Source: Isoetes taiwanensis
Taxonomy: Eukaryota; Streptophyta; Lycopodiopsida; Isoetales; Isoetaceae
Direction: 5' to 3'
DNA: 64,000 bases
Assembly (NCBI GenBank): GCA_021234155.1
Contig: JAJEKV010000018.1
Location: 13,683,552 to 13,747,551, forward strand
Both the position numbers and the translations under genes were made by a program. Below the pieces are notes generated by a model. It was not told where the DNA came from. It ran no database searches and saw only the letters and a program-made list of their open reading frames with translations. Numbering within the stretch: position 1 is the stretch's first letter; every line of letters starts with the position of its first letter. Positions 28,231-38,494 of this stretch are shown one piece after another.

Positions 28231-30372
28231 TTAAAGAAAAGCAAAGTACAATAAATACCTGTAAGTTAGCAGCTGAGCTGTCATATCTTTGATGTCAAAT
28301 AGGAGTCCAGGATAGTGGTCTGTTTTAAGTGTCCGCATGACAGTATTCCAAACATCTTGGTGGAAGAAGCCTTTGAGAATAAAGACTTGTATAAGCTCCC
28401 TAATGTCTTGTGCAGCTTTCACCGGATTGCTATGAACATATAAATAAGGCATAATCTGTGATAAAATTACATTGCAGGCCTGATGATAAGGTCTGCAGCT
28501 TGAAGCATCAATGAACCTAGCTGCAGCAAAGGGCAATTTGAGCCTTTTATCATATCTGTAAGTTTCAAAAGTACCATGCTCCGGATTGATGACTTCAATG
28601 GTCATGTTCAGAAAATTAACCTTTCTTCCCTTGAATTTGAGTAGTCCATCAAAACCCCAGTATTCTGTTTCATCTTTGACCTTCAACACTTTTAGGTCAT
28701 ATAACTGCAATAAATCTGTTGTCATCACTTGGTTTTCCAGTCCAAGATGTTTCCGTATGTACCTGCTGTTAATTCCTAACAAGTCATCCATGTATCTATG
28801 CATATTGTTGAAAGTAAGAGCAATTTCTCTCTGGTTTGTTTTAAGTAGATTCAAGATGAAGGTGAGTTCAAACCATGATAAATACAGGTTGCACCAACCT
28901 GGGCTACATGCAAAACCCATAGCAATTCCTCTAATTTGTTTCCAGATAGAGTTGCCCATCTGCAGAAAGCAATTGTTAAGCAACCATGCATTCAATTCCG
29001 TAAACATCTGTTGATCCATTAGCATCCATTGGTTGCTGGAAGGTTTAGTATGTGACCATTTCACTTCAGCTTCACATTTATATCCAGTTTTGTACCACAT
29101 GTTAAAGTTTTTATTCAACTGCTTTTGACTGTACCATGCAAGCTGAAATACCTTTTGCATGGTGGAGCAAATTCCTGAATCTCCATCAATGGGTATGTTT
29201 TCGTAGCATTTGGTAATGTCTGCTACGAAAACTTCGTGTATGTTGCTTGGAAGATTGCAAGCTATATCATATATCGATCCAATAACCCAGGAGGCCTTGA
29301 CCTTTTCTTTATGAAAGAAATTATACCTAGCACATTTTTCTTGACAAATTCTTGGCCAGATTTCTAGGATACAATTAAGACCAGCTGCTATGATTTTGGC
29401 TGGAAGAGAAAAAATAGTCTCATGGGCATTTGTGATCCATCGGTATTCTTTTTTATGGGCCTTGTAGATGCCCAGAAGATAAGGCAGGATGCTCGTATTG
29501 GGTGGCCAGAACCCAATAAAGATCTGTATTTCTTGGGCGATTTTGAACTTTAGATCATCACTGTTCATATCAATCTTGCTAAAATCAGAGCTTTCTAGTC
29601 TTTTATAAGCTTCTTCTCTGATATGTGCTGGACATATAAAAGAAGGATTGTTGCTAGCTTTGTCAATGCCAGCAACATAAATGTTCTCATTGAGCCATAT
29701 AACATTCCTGTGTACAGCATCATCCATGATCATAAATTTCTTGCATTCCTGATTATCCTTGATGTATTCTCTGGCTAATTTTACGGTTTCATTAAGAAGG
29801 TAGCTTTTGATATCTTGGACTCTTGCTGCAGGTGTATCCCTAATAGTGAAATGATGAACTAAGAAAAATTGTTCTATAGACTTACTCATCTCTTTCACGA
29901 ACATTTCCATAGTGAATGGATAGTCTGGAATATGATTCAGCCCAATTTTCAGCCAATTTCTCAAGGCTGTACAATGTACAATGCTCAACTTGGTTGTTCT
30001 GATATGCCCTATACTGGGATCTACAAACCTGCTCAGACTAGGATTGGTACAAGGGCATTTCAGAGTGGTGTCTTCTGCAAAGACAAGTCTTGGTTTGTAC
30101 AGCAAGCTTTTCAAGTTTTTTAGATATCTCCAGCCAAACTTAGTGCTTTCCATCATTTCAGCACCCACAACTGGTAGCATACTTTCAAGGACTTCTCTAA
30201 ATGTCTTATCAAATCTGATGCCATCCATGGCTTTGGAGAAGAATGAGAAATGCACATACTTTACACTTTGTGACTCCTTGATTGTCATGAGGCGCCATCT
30301 GCCTTCTTCATTTTTATTGAGTATTCTCCACTTATTTACCCCCTCATTCTGTAGTGAGTACAAATGTACCAT
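28231..30372 (-). CDS. Penelope-like reverse transcriptase, 713 aa
   Basis: The RT copies element RNA into DNA. Visible motifs are a GIDKASNNPSFICP box (about 235-248), LPYLLGIYKAHKK (296-308), motif A VADITKCYENIP (383-394, catalytic Asp at about 385), motif B RGIAMGFACSPGWCNLYL (481-498), motif C YMDD (527-530) and KVNFLNMTIEV (584-594). The G-x-AMG-SP-NLYL pattern and the FLxMxI box after YxDD are typical of Penelope-like RTs rather than LINE or LTR types. The C-terminal part (600-713) with YDKRLKLPF, ASSCRPY and YVHSNP is shared with the B fragment. No GIY-YIG endonuclease domain follows; the stop is next to the 3' structure. The frame is intact with all aspartates present, so activity is possible. 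ORF1 lies upstream with a 246-nt gap. I cannot assign the subclade. Confidence 0.85.
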   Translation of the reverse strand: MVHLYSLQNEGVNKWRILNKNEEGRWRLMTIKESQSVKYVHFSFFSKAMDGIRFDKTFREVLESMLPVVGAEMMESTKFGWRYLKNLKSLLYKPRLVFAEDTTLKCPCTNPSLSRFVDPSIGHIRTTKLSIVHCTALRNWLKIGLNHIPDYPFTMEMFVKEMSKSIEQFFLVHHFTIRDTPAARVQDIKSYLLNETVKLAREYIKDNQECKKFMIMDDAVHRNVIWLNENIYVAGIDKASNNPSFICPAHIREEAYKRLESSDFSKIDMNSDDLKFKIAQEIQIFIGFWPPNTSILPYLLGIYKAHKKEYRWITNAHETIFSLPAKIIAAGLNCILEIWPRICQEKCARYNFFHKEKVKASWVIGSIYDIACNLPSNIHEVFVADITKCYENIPIDGDSGICSTMQKVFQLAWYSQKQLNKNFNMWYKTGYKCEAEVKWSHTKPSSNQWMLMDQQMFTELNAWLLNNCFLQMGNSIWKQIRGIAMGFACSPGWCNLYLSWFELTFILNLLKTNQREIALTFNNMHRYMDDLLGINSRYIRKHLGLENQVMTTDLLQLYDLKVLKVKDETEYWGFDGLLKFKGRKVNFLNMTIEVINPEHGTFETYRYDKRLKLPFAAARFIDASSCRPYHQACNVILSQIMPYLYVHSNPVKAAQDIRELIQVFILKGFFHQDVWNTVMRTLKTDHYPGLLFDIKDMTAQLLTYRYLLYFAFL

Positions 30373-30618
30373 TGTTAAAGAATATGTTAGGGTTTTATCC
30401 CTCTACCCATAGAATGGGCCATACATTTTGGGAAAATCCCATATGGAATACATAAACTACAAATGCTGGTATATAGCAAAGAAGATTGCAAAAAGGCAGA
30501 TTTAAGCATGCAAACATTAATGAAACCAAGTAATATTATACAAAAGTATAAAAGTAGAAATGACTGTAAAATGAGACCAGTAAATAGTAAGAAATGGAAA
30601 GTGTAATAAGTACCTATG

Positions 30619-32148
30619 TTAATAGATGATCTTGCTTCCTTGGATTTCAGGATTTCGTGCGAAGCCGCTGGGGTTGCTCTTATTAACTGAATTTTCAGCA
30701 TTAGAGTTGTTGCTAGTCTGCCCATCCAAAATGACAACACTGCTGCTGCTGGGAGTGTTTGCAGGTATGGGTTTCTTGTAGACCGAAGGTGGAAGTATTA
30801 TATCAGAGTGCTCATCCTCTATGATGACTTGTTTTCTTTTGTTTGAAGAACTATCAGCGCGGCTAGTGGCAGATCTCCCTACCAGAAATTTCATTGGGCG
30901 TATGGTCTTTTCTAGCACATCCGTAAGCTTGGTGTTTCCAAATTCAAGGTTAAGGTCAGCAGATTGGTCCTCTGCATATCTGTCAGACATATCAATCAGC
31001 ATTTTCCGCACTTTTAGGAAACCAATATAGGCTATAATGGCTGTTCGCATTGGTGGAGCTCTCAGAATAGAACAGAATAAGGCAAACCTTACTGTAGATG
31101 AATGAGCTGGCCAGATGGTGTCCAGGTGGTTCATAAGATACCAGAGTGCATGATCAATCCATTTGATGCCACCATCCAGGCAATCCTTCTTCCCTCTTGT
31201 GTATTTTTGGCAGTTGCATTTGATATATGGGCAGTGTGTCCTCCAGATTTTTTTAAGGTAAAATTCATTTCTTTTTTCTTCTATCTTGGCCATGTGATCC
31301 TTCTGGCCCATGATGAATCCATCTCCCTTGTTGCATTCTTTACCAAAGAAGCTAGTGCTGAAAGGCAGCTCAATTTCCAGTCTATCCACCCTTCGAATAA
31401 GATTATCAGCATCATTATAGGCTTGTTCAATCTCTGCAGGGGTAATGCCAGCAAGCTTAATCCAGGAATCAAGGCTAAGGGGTGCAATAATGCCAAGATT
31501 TTTGGATTTCCAGAGTGCTTGGTCATGCCTTTGGCCAAATGATTCCACAAGACGAGGGGAAAGTATAGGGTAGCAGCTACAATTAGTTAAATTAAGCTGC
31601 CTCAGTCTATATTCATCTGCATTATCAGCTATCTCAGGATTGGCAGTGCTAGAGATATTACTGCTGGTGGGACTGATGCCAAGTAAGGCATTTTTATCAG
31701 TTTCAGAAAGAGTGTTGATGTCAAAAAGACATGTGCTGAGGATATTGGCAGGGGTACTATTTGTTTGTGGTTTTATAACAGCTTTATTCAGTGGGGGGTT
31801 GGTAACCTTCACCCCATTGGCCTTTTCAAGAGCTGTCAGCCCTTTGATGTATTTCTGCACATTGGTAGAGTCAGCCATTGTGGCCTCATAAATGGCTTCA
31901 GGCAGGCGAGCATAGGAATCAGTGATGAGGGCAGTGCAGGCCAGAGGATCATAGCCGGTTTCATTAAACTTGGCTGCAATAGCTAGCATGTTATTGGTTC
32001 CCAAAAACATGATGGCAGAATGATCACCTTCTTTCAGATTGTTTTCGTGCAGAATGAAATGGTTGTGAATTTCAGACCTTTTATTGCATCCCAAGATGAG
32101 CTGCACAGCTTTATTAGGGGGGATTGCTCCAGTAGCAGCATAACCCAT
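30619..32148 (-). CDS. ORF1 of element C, 509 aa, unknown function
   Basis: I do not recognise this protein. The first half (about 1-230) is mixed, with few motifs. A cysteine-rich patch, CPYIKCNCQKYTRGKKDC (about 314-331), could bind metal or nucleic acid. The helical middle (about 335-400) contains basic segments. The C-terminal 90 residues are Ser/Asn/Pro-rich with a KRKQVI basic patch that could be a nuclear signal. Upstream of the first ATG the frame stays open to about 32237, where TTTACTGAAATATAG|GATTAT looks like a splice acceptor after an in-frame TAG. The protein may therefore begin in an exon within the upstream pLTR. By position, before the RT, it may act as a nucleic-acid-binding, gag-like partner; that is inference. 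Confidence 0.65.
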   Translation of the reverse strand: MGYAATGAIPPNKAVQLILGCNKRSEIHNHFILHENNLKEGDHSAIMFLGTNNMLAIAAKFNETGYDPLACTALITDSYARLPEAIYEATMADSTNVQKYIKGLTALEKANGVKVTNPPLNKAVIKPQTNSTPANILSTCLFDINTLSETDKNALLGISPTSSNISSTANPEIADNADEYRLRQLNLTNCSCYPILSPRLVESFGQRHDQALWKSKNLGIIAPLSLDSWIKLAGITPAEIEQAYNDADNLIRRVDRLEIELPFSTSFFGKECNKGDGFIMGQKDHMAKIEEKRNEFYLKKIWRTHCPYIKCNCQKYTRGKKDCLDGGIKWIDHALWYLMNHLDTIWPAHSSTVRFALFCSILRAPPMRTAIIAYIGFLKVRKMLIDMSDRYAEDQSADLNLEFGNTKLTDVLEKTIRPMKFLVGRSATSRADSSSNKRKQVIIEDEHSDIILPPSVYKKPIPANTPSSSSVVILDGQTSNNSNAENSVNKSNPSGFARNPEIQGSKIIY

Positions 32149-32450
32149 ATCTTTAAGCTCTGGTATCCACCCAATATTTGGAGTACTCCTAACATCAGGT
32201 AGAATATGCTGCTGTGAGCCTTCATTGGTATAATCCTATATTTCAGTAAAGTGTCACTGAATTAGAAAATATGCCATGCTATTCAGAACATGTAAACAGA
32301 TAGTCCCAAGTAACAAGATTGTGCCAAGTAAAAAGATTAATGTAGGCATTAAATAATGTATGGAGTAGGAAATGAGGGTCACAAACAGTTAGTTCCGTAT
32401 GATGGTTCCTAAGACTCATGCCAGTTATACTAGCAATCCGAAGTCCAGGA

Positions 32451-35431
32451 ATATATAGCTATCTATGCAGTGATCTTTCCAGATCAGAGCTTATCAGACC
32501 CATTTAATCATGGGAAGCCATTAGGAACCATATCATGAAGTAAAAAATAAAAAGTCACAATAAACTTAGGGGTGTTAGCAGCAAGACCAGCTAGCAGCTT
32601 AGAGAGATAACAGTGGCATATTTTTGGGATTCAGGTTTAGCTTTTCCTCAGGGGAAGACATTATGAACCATACAATGATGTAGAAACAGTAGAGTCATAT
32701 TAGTTTTAGGGGTGCAAACAGCCAGTCCTGCTAGCAACCTAAAGAGATATCTGAGCATGTGTTTAAGGTTCAGACTTAGCTTTTAATCTTTCATAACCTT
32801 TTAGTACTTTGTACTTATAGAGTTTAGTAATGCAGCAGTGAAATATGAACTAGAATTTAGTATTAAGGTGTGATTCGAACAGAGGGGATAGGTACATTTT
32901 CTGGCTGTTATACATGATGCAGGACTATTAGTTTTGCATAATATCTTGTGCACTCAAGATGAACCTTCAGGACATACTCCGAGAATGTTAAATGACAATT
33001 TTTTTTAAAAAAGACCTTGAAGAAATAACAACAGCAAATGGGTGTATTTGACCATAGGTAAGCCTACTTAAACTATTTAAAGAACAATGATATTGTAGAC
33101 TGTTGCATGCATTTCTACATATAGCAGCAGTACTTCAAGACCATGGTATGCATTATTGTGCATGTCTAATGTGCATCAAACCATCATTTTATCATGCTGC
33201 TTTGATGAGTAGTGCAGCAAAGTGCCTATATTTATTTAAAGCATTTTTCTTTCAGCCACATTTTATGCTGTGCAATCATACTCAAAAAACAGCAAACTAG
33301 AGTCATGCCTCATACAAGATAATATAAAATATACTTCCAAATTAAAGTACTGAGTTTTTTGTGCAACACAGAAAATATGCTAGCATACTTATAGTTTATG
33401 CTGTAAAAAGTATGGCAGAATACTTATCCCCTCAAGGATTTTACTTAGCCTTGTGCTGTCTCAAAAATAGGGGAGATAGAGATGCATACCATATGGCGTA
33501 AACAAAAATGTTTTAGGGAAAACATCGATCAACAAAACCACGCACTTGCAGTTCATATCGCTGACTACTTCCTTGTAAAACTTGGCAATTTGAAACAAAT
33601 AAACATAGATGGGAAAAGGAACCCCTGTTACACTTTTAGAACACATGACCACAGTTAGCTTTAATCAAGGTAACAGGGTAAGGGGCGACAGGTAAGCTAT
33701 AGGGATCCTTGGCTTATCGCCCTTTGCCCACTAGCATATTAGTTTTAGCTAAGCAAAGAATGGATTAAACAATAAACAAGAAATATCAACAGCAACTAAA
33801 TTATTCCTAGTATAACCATGCAAGGGGACCTGATTTAGTGGCGGATCCTCCTCATCCGATTCTTGGTCTTGCATGAACATGCATTTAGGTGTATCATCAG
33901 CCACCTCCACGATATCTTCATTTGTATTTTTGTTTCTTCCATAGTTACCCACTTGCGGTTGTGTTTGTTGCGGACCATTGCTATGTGTCCTTTTGTTTAC
34001 CTCAATCTGCGGTTCGAGTTGAGGCCAGCCTTGGTAATCATATCCATCAAGGTATTCTTTGGTATATCTTTAGTTGGAGTGCCATCACCCTTCCATGCTC
34101 ATTGAGCGGTCTTGGCCTTGGTAAGGACTTTGACAATGTCATTTCTGGTAGCCAATTAGGGGCCCTTAGTTACGCCCATGCTTTCTACTTTCCGAAACAC
34201 TCCAGGACAACCTTCACAAAAATCGATAATCAGCTAAAACTCAGTTCTCTGGGAGAAAATGAAGTCTGCTTCCTCTTTGTCATTTCTTTGAAATATGGAG
34301 TTTACATTGCAAATGCTTTCGTTAGGCTTGGAGCAAGCACAATTTGTTCTAAAATAGGGATGTATAGAATCAATATGTCATCAATGTTTAGCTGAGAAAT
34401 TCCTCGAAATATTCTCCTCTTCCTTATTTAACTCTAGCTTTGGATCATTACGGCGCATGCAAAGTGAGAAAAGAGCATATAAGAATGAAGGAAGGAAATA
34501 CCGGTTTATGCAACGGACCATTGCTGATTTGAAATGATTTGAAGTTACACTGGAAAAAATCCGGCTGGTCATTCTAAGCATGTAGCCGTCTGCTCCAAAT
34601 CGTCCTCTGTATCTATTTTAATCGGATCTTTTTACATAAGCGCCGTCGACCAAATTATTACGGGCTTGCGTGAAACCTAAAACCAACACCATAGGTTTTG
34701 CTCGAGCTTCTTTGCACGCCGTGCTCAGCGTGGCAATAAATGCAATATACCCTAGGAAACCTTATTTTTGTACCATACTATATGTGGTCAACTATTAGGG
34801 CCTTCTTAGGCCTTGCAAGGTCCTTAATGTTGGTGGGTGAGCGTGTGACATGACTAGAGGGTGTTAGCTTAGCTAGATCCCCCTCTTAGTAGAGTAAGCC
34901 TATCAAGGTTATCTTTTATTAAGTATCGACAATTCTAAGTTCATGTGCCAAATATCCACATCTTCCATCTTAAGTTGTAAGGCCCATAAAGTCTTGACAG
35001 ACCTAATGATGCATATTGGTAATTTAGTCAAGTTGGTCAATAATCTCTATGGTGATCTAAAGTCTACAAGAGGACGACTCTAAAAGATGTCAAATTTGTT
35101 CGTGAGAACAAATTGTCAAATGTTTTTTTTGAAATTGGAACTCTGTCGGTCAGTCATAACACTATATTAGCAGAAAAATGTATGTATTCAGAATGTTAAC
35201 ATTATCATAGTAACCCATAGGTGTGGACATAGGCTTAATTCCTTTATGTCAGACCAGGGCCTCAAGCACAAGAGGGTGTGGACTTAAGCATACAAGAGGG
35301 TGATTACCCTTATGCCGGACAAGGGCCTCAAGAACAACTAGTGAGGCTGCAAATTTATGTAGCCGACAAGGGTGTGTTATGCAAGTCAGGGGACAGTGAA
35401 TATATATGTATATGTATATAGATATATATAT
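32451..35431 (-). repeat. pLTR of element C, upstream copy
   Basis: Direct repeat of 25147-28121. It is practically identical up to about 33510. From there to about 34920 differences appear in clusters at CAG/CTG sites, and after that the match is again near perfect to the end. Its right end (35431) joins the end of a LINE ORF2 inside a TA-rich stretch. Confidence 0.85.
33749..34581 (-). pseudogene. Broken copy of SAP-like gene of element C
   Basis: This is the second copy of the 26440-27210 gene. Small indels split the frame into 33749-33952 and 34381-34581 pieces. Many of the breaks fall where the intact copy has CAG or CTG, for example 34106-34120 compared with 26797-26812. Because the surrounding repeat is otherwise nearly identical, consensus errors may explain the breaks and the gene may be intact in reality. 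Confidence 0.6.
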
Positions 35432-35436
35432 ATATG

Positions 35437-36450
35437 TCAAGTGTGTGCCCGAGGACATAGCTGATCTCGCATGTCCATAACCTCCTGCAGGTATGATCCC
35501 AGCACCCGTACGGATGCCGTGCTCAATGTCACATGTAGTGGCTGGCCAGCCCTGACCAACTCAGCATAGCACGTCCGGATTTGATCATATGCTGGGCAAC
35601 TTTGAAGGGTATGAGATTCATCCTCAATGACTCCCATTTGGCAGCATTGACAAAGGCTGTCCTGGCGTGGCTCACCAATCCATCTGCCCGTCTCAATTCG
35701 AATATGATGTGCCCATGTGCGAATGGAGGCAATGAGTCTGCGCCTTTTCATGGGCAAGTGGGTACGCAAGTAGCATTGCGGGCCTCGTTCCAATATGGGA
35801 TTTATGTGGCGCTGGTAGTGTGCTGTCTTGACCTGTTCAAGGGCACAAGCATCCCAAAGCTTGCTGATGAAGAAAGCGTCAAGATATTGCCTCAAGCTAT
35901 GGCGATCTGCCTCTGTTTGCACATGTATGCACCTGTGCTCCTGCACATTCCATCTAGCCAACCATTGAGCTCTCTTTTCCCTCCAGCAGGCCTTGAGGCG
36001 CTGCGGCATTGCCATGATATAAGCTAGTTTAGGGAGATGAGCATCGTCCATATTGACCACCTTCTGAAAATAGACAATGTGGCGATCAAGGGCCGCCCTC
36101 TGAAGAGGCAAGAATCCTGTCTCTTGCAGTAGAATTTGGTATGGGACTGTGGACTTCACCCCTAGTGCTCGTATCAAGAAGGCTTTTTGCACCTGCTCCA
36201 AGTCATTCCAAGTAGGGAGAGATACTACTGGGCCCCATACTTCAACCCCGTATAAAAGGACAGGCTCCACTAAGACCTTGAACAAATGTGACTGATGGGC
36301 CCAATCATACAACTCCGCTGTATGACTATTGTTTTGCATTGCATATAGTGTCTTCCAGCCCGCCGTCACTCGTAGCCGTATGGATGTGCCCCAGTGCATA
36401 GTAGAAAGAAACTCCACTCCCAAATATTTGTATGTGGATGCTACTTCCAC
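35437..36450 (-). CDS. LINE ORF2 C-terminal fragment (RT thumb and zinc-binding region)
   Basis: 337 codons are open. The start VASTYKYLGVEF is the segment that follows the YADD motif in LINE reverse transcriptases, so the catalytic palm is missing. Then comes a long helical region with RLRVTAGWKTLYAM, VLVEPVLLYGVEVWGP and EQVQKAFLIRALG. A zinc-knuckle-like end follows, CQCCQMGVIEDESHTLQSC (about 287-305), of the zf-RVT kind found in plant LINEs. The frame ends at PRAHT, 5 bases from the TA tract of element C. It is a dead fragment despite the open frame. It also has matches in 38700-39670 and in short pieces at 53700 and 54440. Confidence 0.8.
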   Translation of the reverse strand: MEVASTYKYLGVEFLSTMHWGTSIRLRVTAGWKTLYAMQNNSHTAELYDWAHQSHLFKVLVEPVLLYGVEVWGPVVSLPTWNDLEQVQKAFLIRALGVKSTVPYQILLQETGFLPLQRAALDRHIVYFQKVVNMDDAHLPKLAYIMAMPQRLKACWREKRAQWLARWNVQEHRCIHVQTEADRHSLRQYLDAFFISKLWDACALEQVKTAHYQRHINPILERGPQCYLRTHLPMKRRRLIASIRTWAHHIRIETGRWIGEPRQDSLCQCCQMGVIEDESHTLQSCPAYDQIRTCYAELVRAGQPLHVTLSTASVRVLGSYLQEVMDMRDQLCPRAHT

Positions 36451-36540
36451 ATTCTGCCCTCGGTAACTGAAGGAGGGGATCCTCAGCTGACGTGAAGATG
36501 ATATGAAAACTACCTTAGCCTGTAGAGAAAAGTTGTAAGA
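35437..36540 (-). mobile_element. LINE remnant 1 (ORF2 C-terminal part)
   Basis: This is a 5'-truncated non-LTR retrotransposon lying on the minus strand. Its 3' UTR is interrupted just after the stop codon by the TA-rich end of element C. The same LINE family recurs at 37913-38190 and 38495-43640. Homology fades at about 36540. Confidence 0.75.
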
Positions 36541-37779
<1,239 letters not shown>

Positions 37780-37864
37780 TATTTTTACGTCAGTGAGCAC
37801 AAGCCAAAGATCCTTTAGGACATACGACGCTCCCTCTTCAAGGAGCACCACCCCCTACAAAGAT

Positions 37865-37868
<4 letters not shown>

Positions 37869-37912
<44 letters not shown>
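37869..37912. repeat. (GA)n microsatellite, 44 bp
   Basis: A pure GA tract directly at the 3' end (in coding sense) of LINE remnant 2. It could have grown from the LINE tail. Confidence 0.95.
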
Positions 37913-37917
<5 letters not shown>

Positions 37918-38190
37918 ATCGTCCATTGAGACCAATCAGCCTATGGGACCCAGAAGGAGCGCATCAAACTTATTACTGTTCGGGTTAAAAATCCCCCGCC
38001 CGAAGGATTTTCGAGGGAAAAACCGTGGCTAAGAATGCTGTCAAACTGTACAAGTATACATCATCATGAAATAAATGCATATATACATGTCAAGTGTGTG
38101 CCCGAGGACATAGCTGATCTCACATGTCCATAACCTCCTGAAGGTATGATCCCAACACCCGTACGGAAGCCATGCTCAATGTCACATGAG
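37913..38190 (-). mobile_element. LINE remnant 2 (3' UTR and end of ORF2)
   Basis: It contains the 3' UTR (ccgcccgaaggattttcg, near 37996) and then the last codons of ORF2 (tgtcaagtgtgtgcccgagg at 38087), which match remnant 1. It breaks off after about 100 bases of ORF2, at catgag (38185). A comparable UTR is seen at 38495-38650 in remnant 3. Confidence 0.75.
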
Positions 38191-38494
38191 TGGTGAGAAT
38201 AGGCCTAATGGATATAAGAGACATGAGGATAAAAATGGCAAGAATCAAAAGGTAAAATTTCAAAAGCAAAGGCTACATGGGTATGGCAAAATAATAACGA
38301 CAAATTTTTCAAAGAATCATATGTGGGAAATTGGTAAAATGGTCTAGGTCAAAATATCAAAAGGGTATGCACATGGCAAAATGATCAATATGAGATAGAA
38401 ACTGAGTGTGGATGAGAAAATGAACAAATGGCTAGGGAGTTGGATAATATGATAAAGGTTCCAAGAATAATTGCATAGAATTGAATTGAATTGG
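38191..38494. other. 300 bp without recognisable features
   Basis: Purine-rich sequence with repeated aaaatgg/caaaatgat words. No gene, and no match to other parts of the window. Confidence 0.5.

Larger units (their letters stand above)
25147..35431 (-). mobile_element. Element C: apparently complete Penelope-like retroelement with pLTRs
   Basis: In coding sense (minus) the order is pLTR (35431-32451), ORF1 of 509 aa, RT of 713 aa, 3' RNA structure, TA-rich tract, pLTR (28121-25147) and (TA)n. The pLTRs are about 2.98 kb each. Over their first kilobase (25157-26220 and 32456-33510) I see only about two base differences, so the insertion is young if the assembly is right. Both large frames are open. 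I find no GIY-YIG endonuclease, LTR-type RNase H or integrase. Penelope-like elements lacking the endonuclease (Athena, Coprina) are known and sit at telomeres; no telomeric repeats occur here. The 5' end lies in the TA-rich 3' UTR of a LINE. Confidence 0.75.

Noticed and set aside
28586-32202. Several plus-strand frames of 60-146 codons
   Set aside because: They are antisense shadows of the RT and ORF1 genes of element C.
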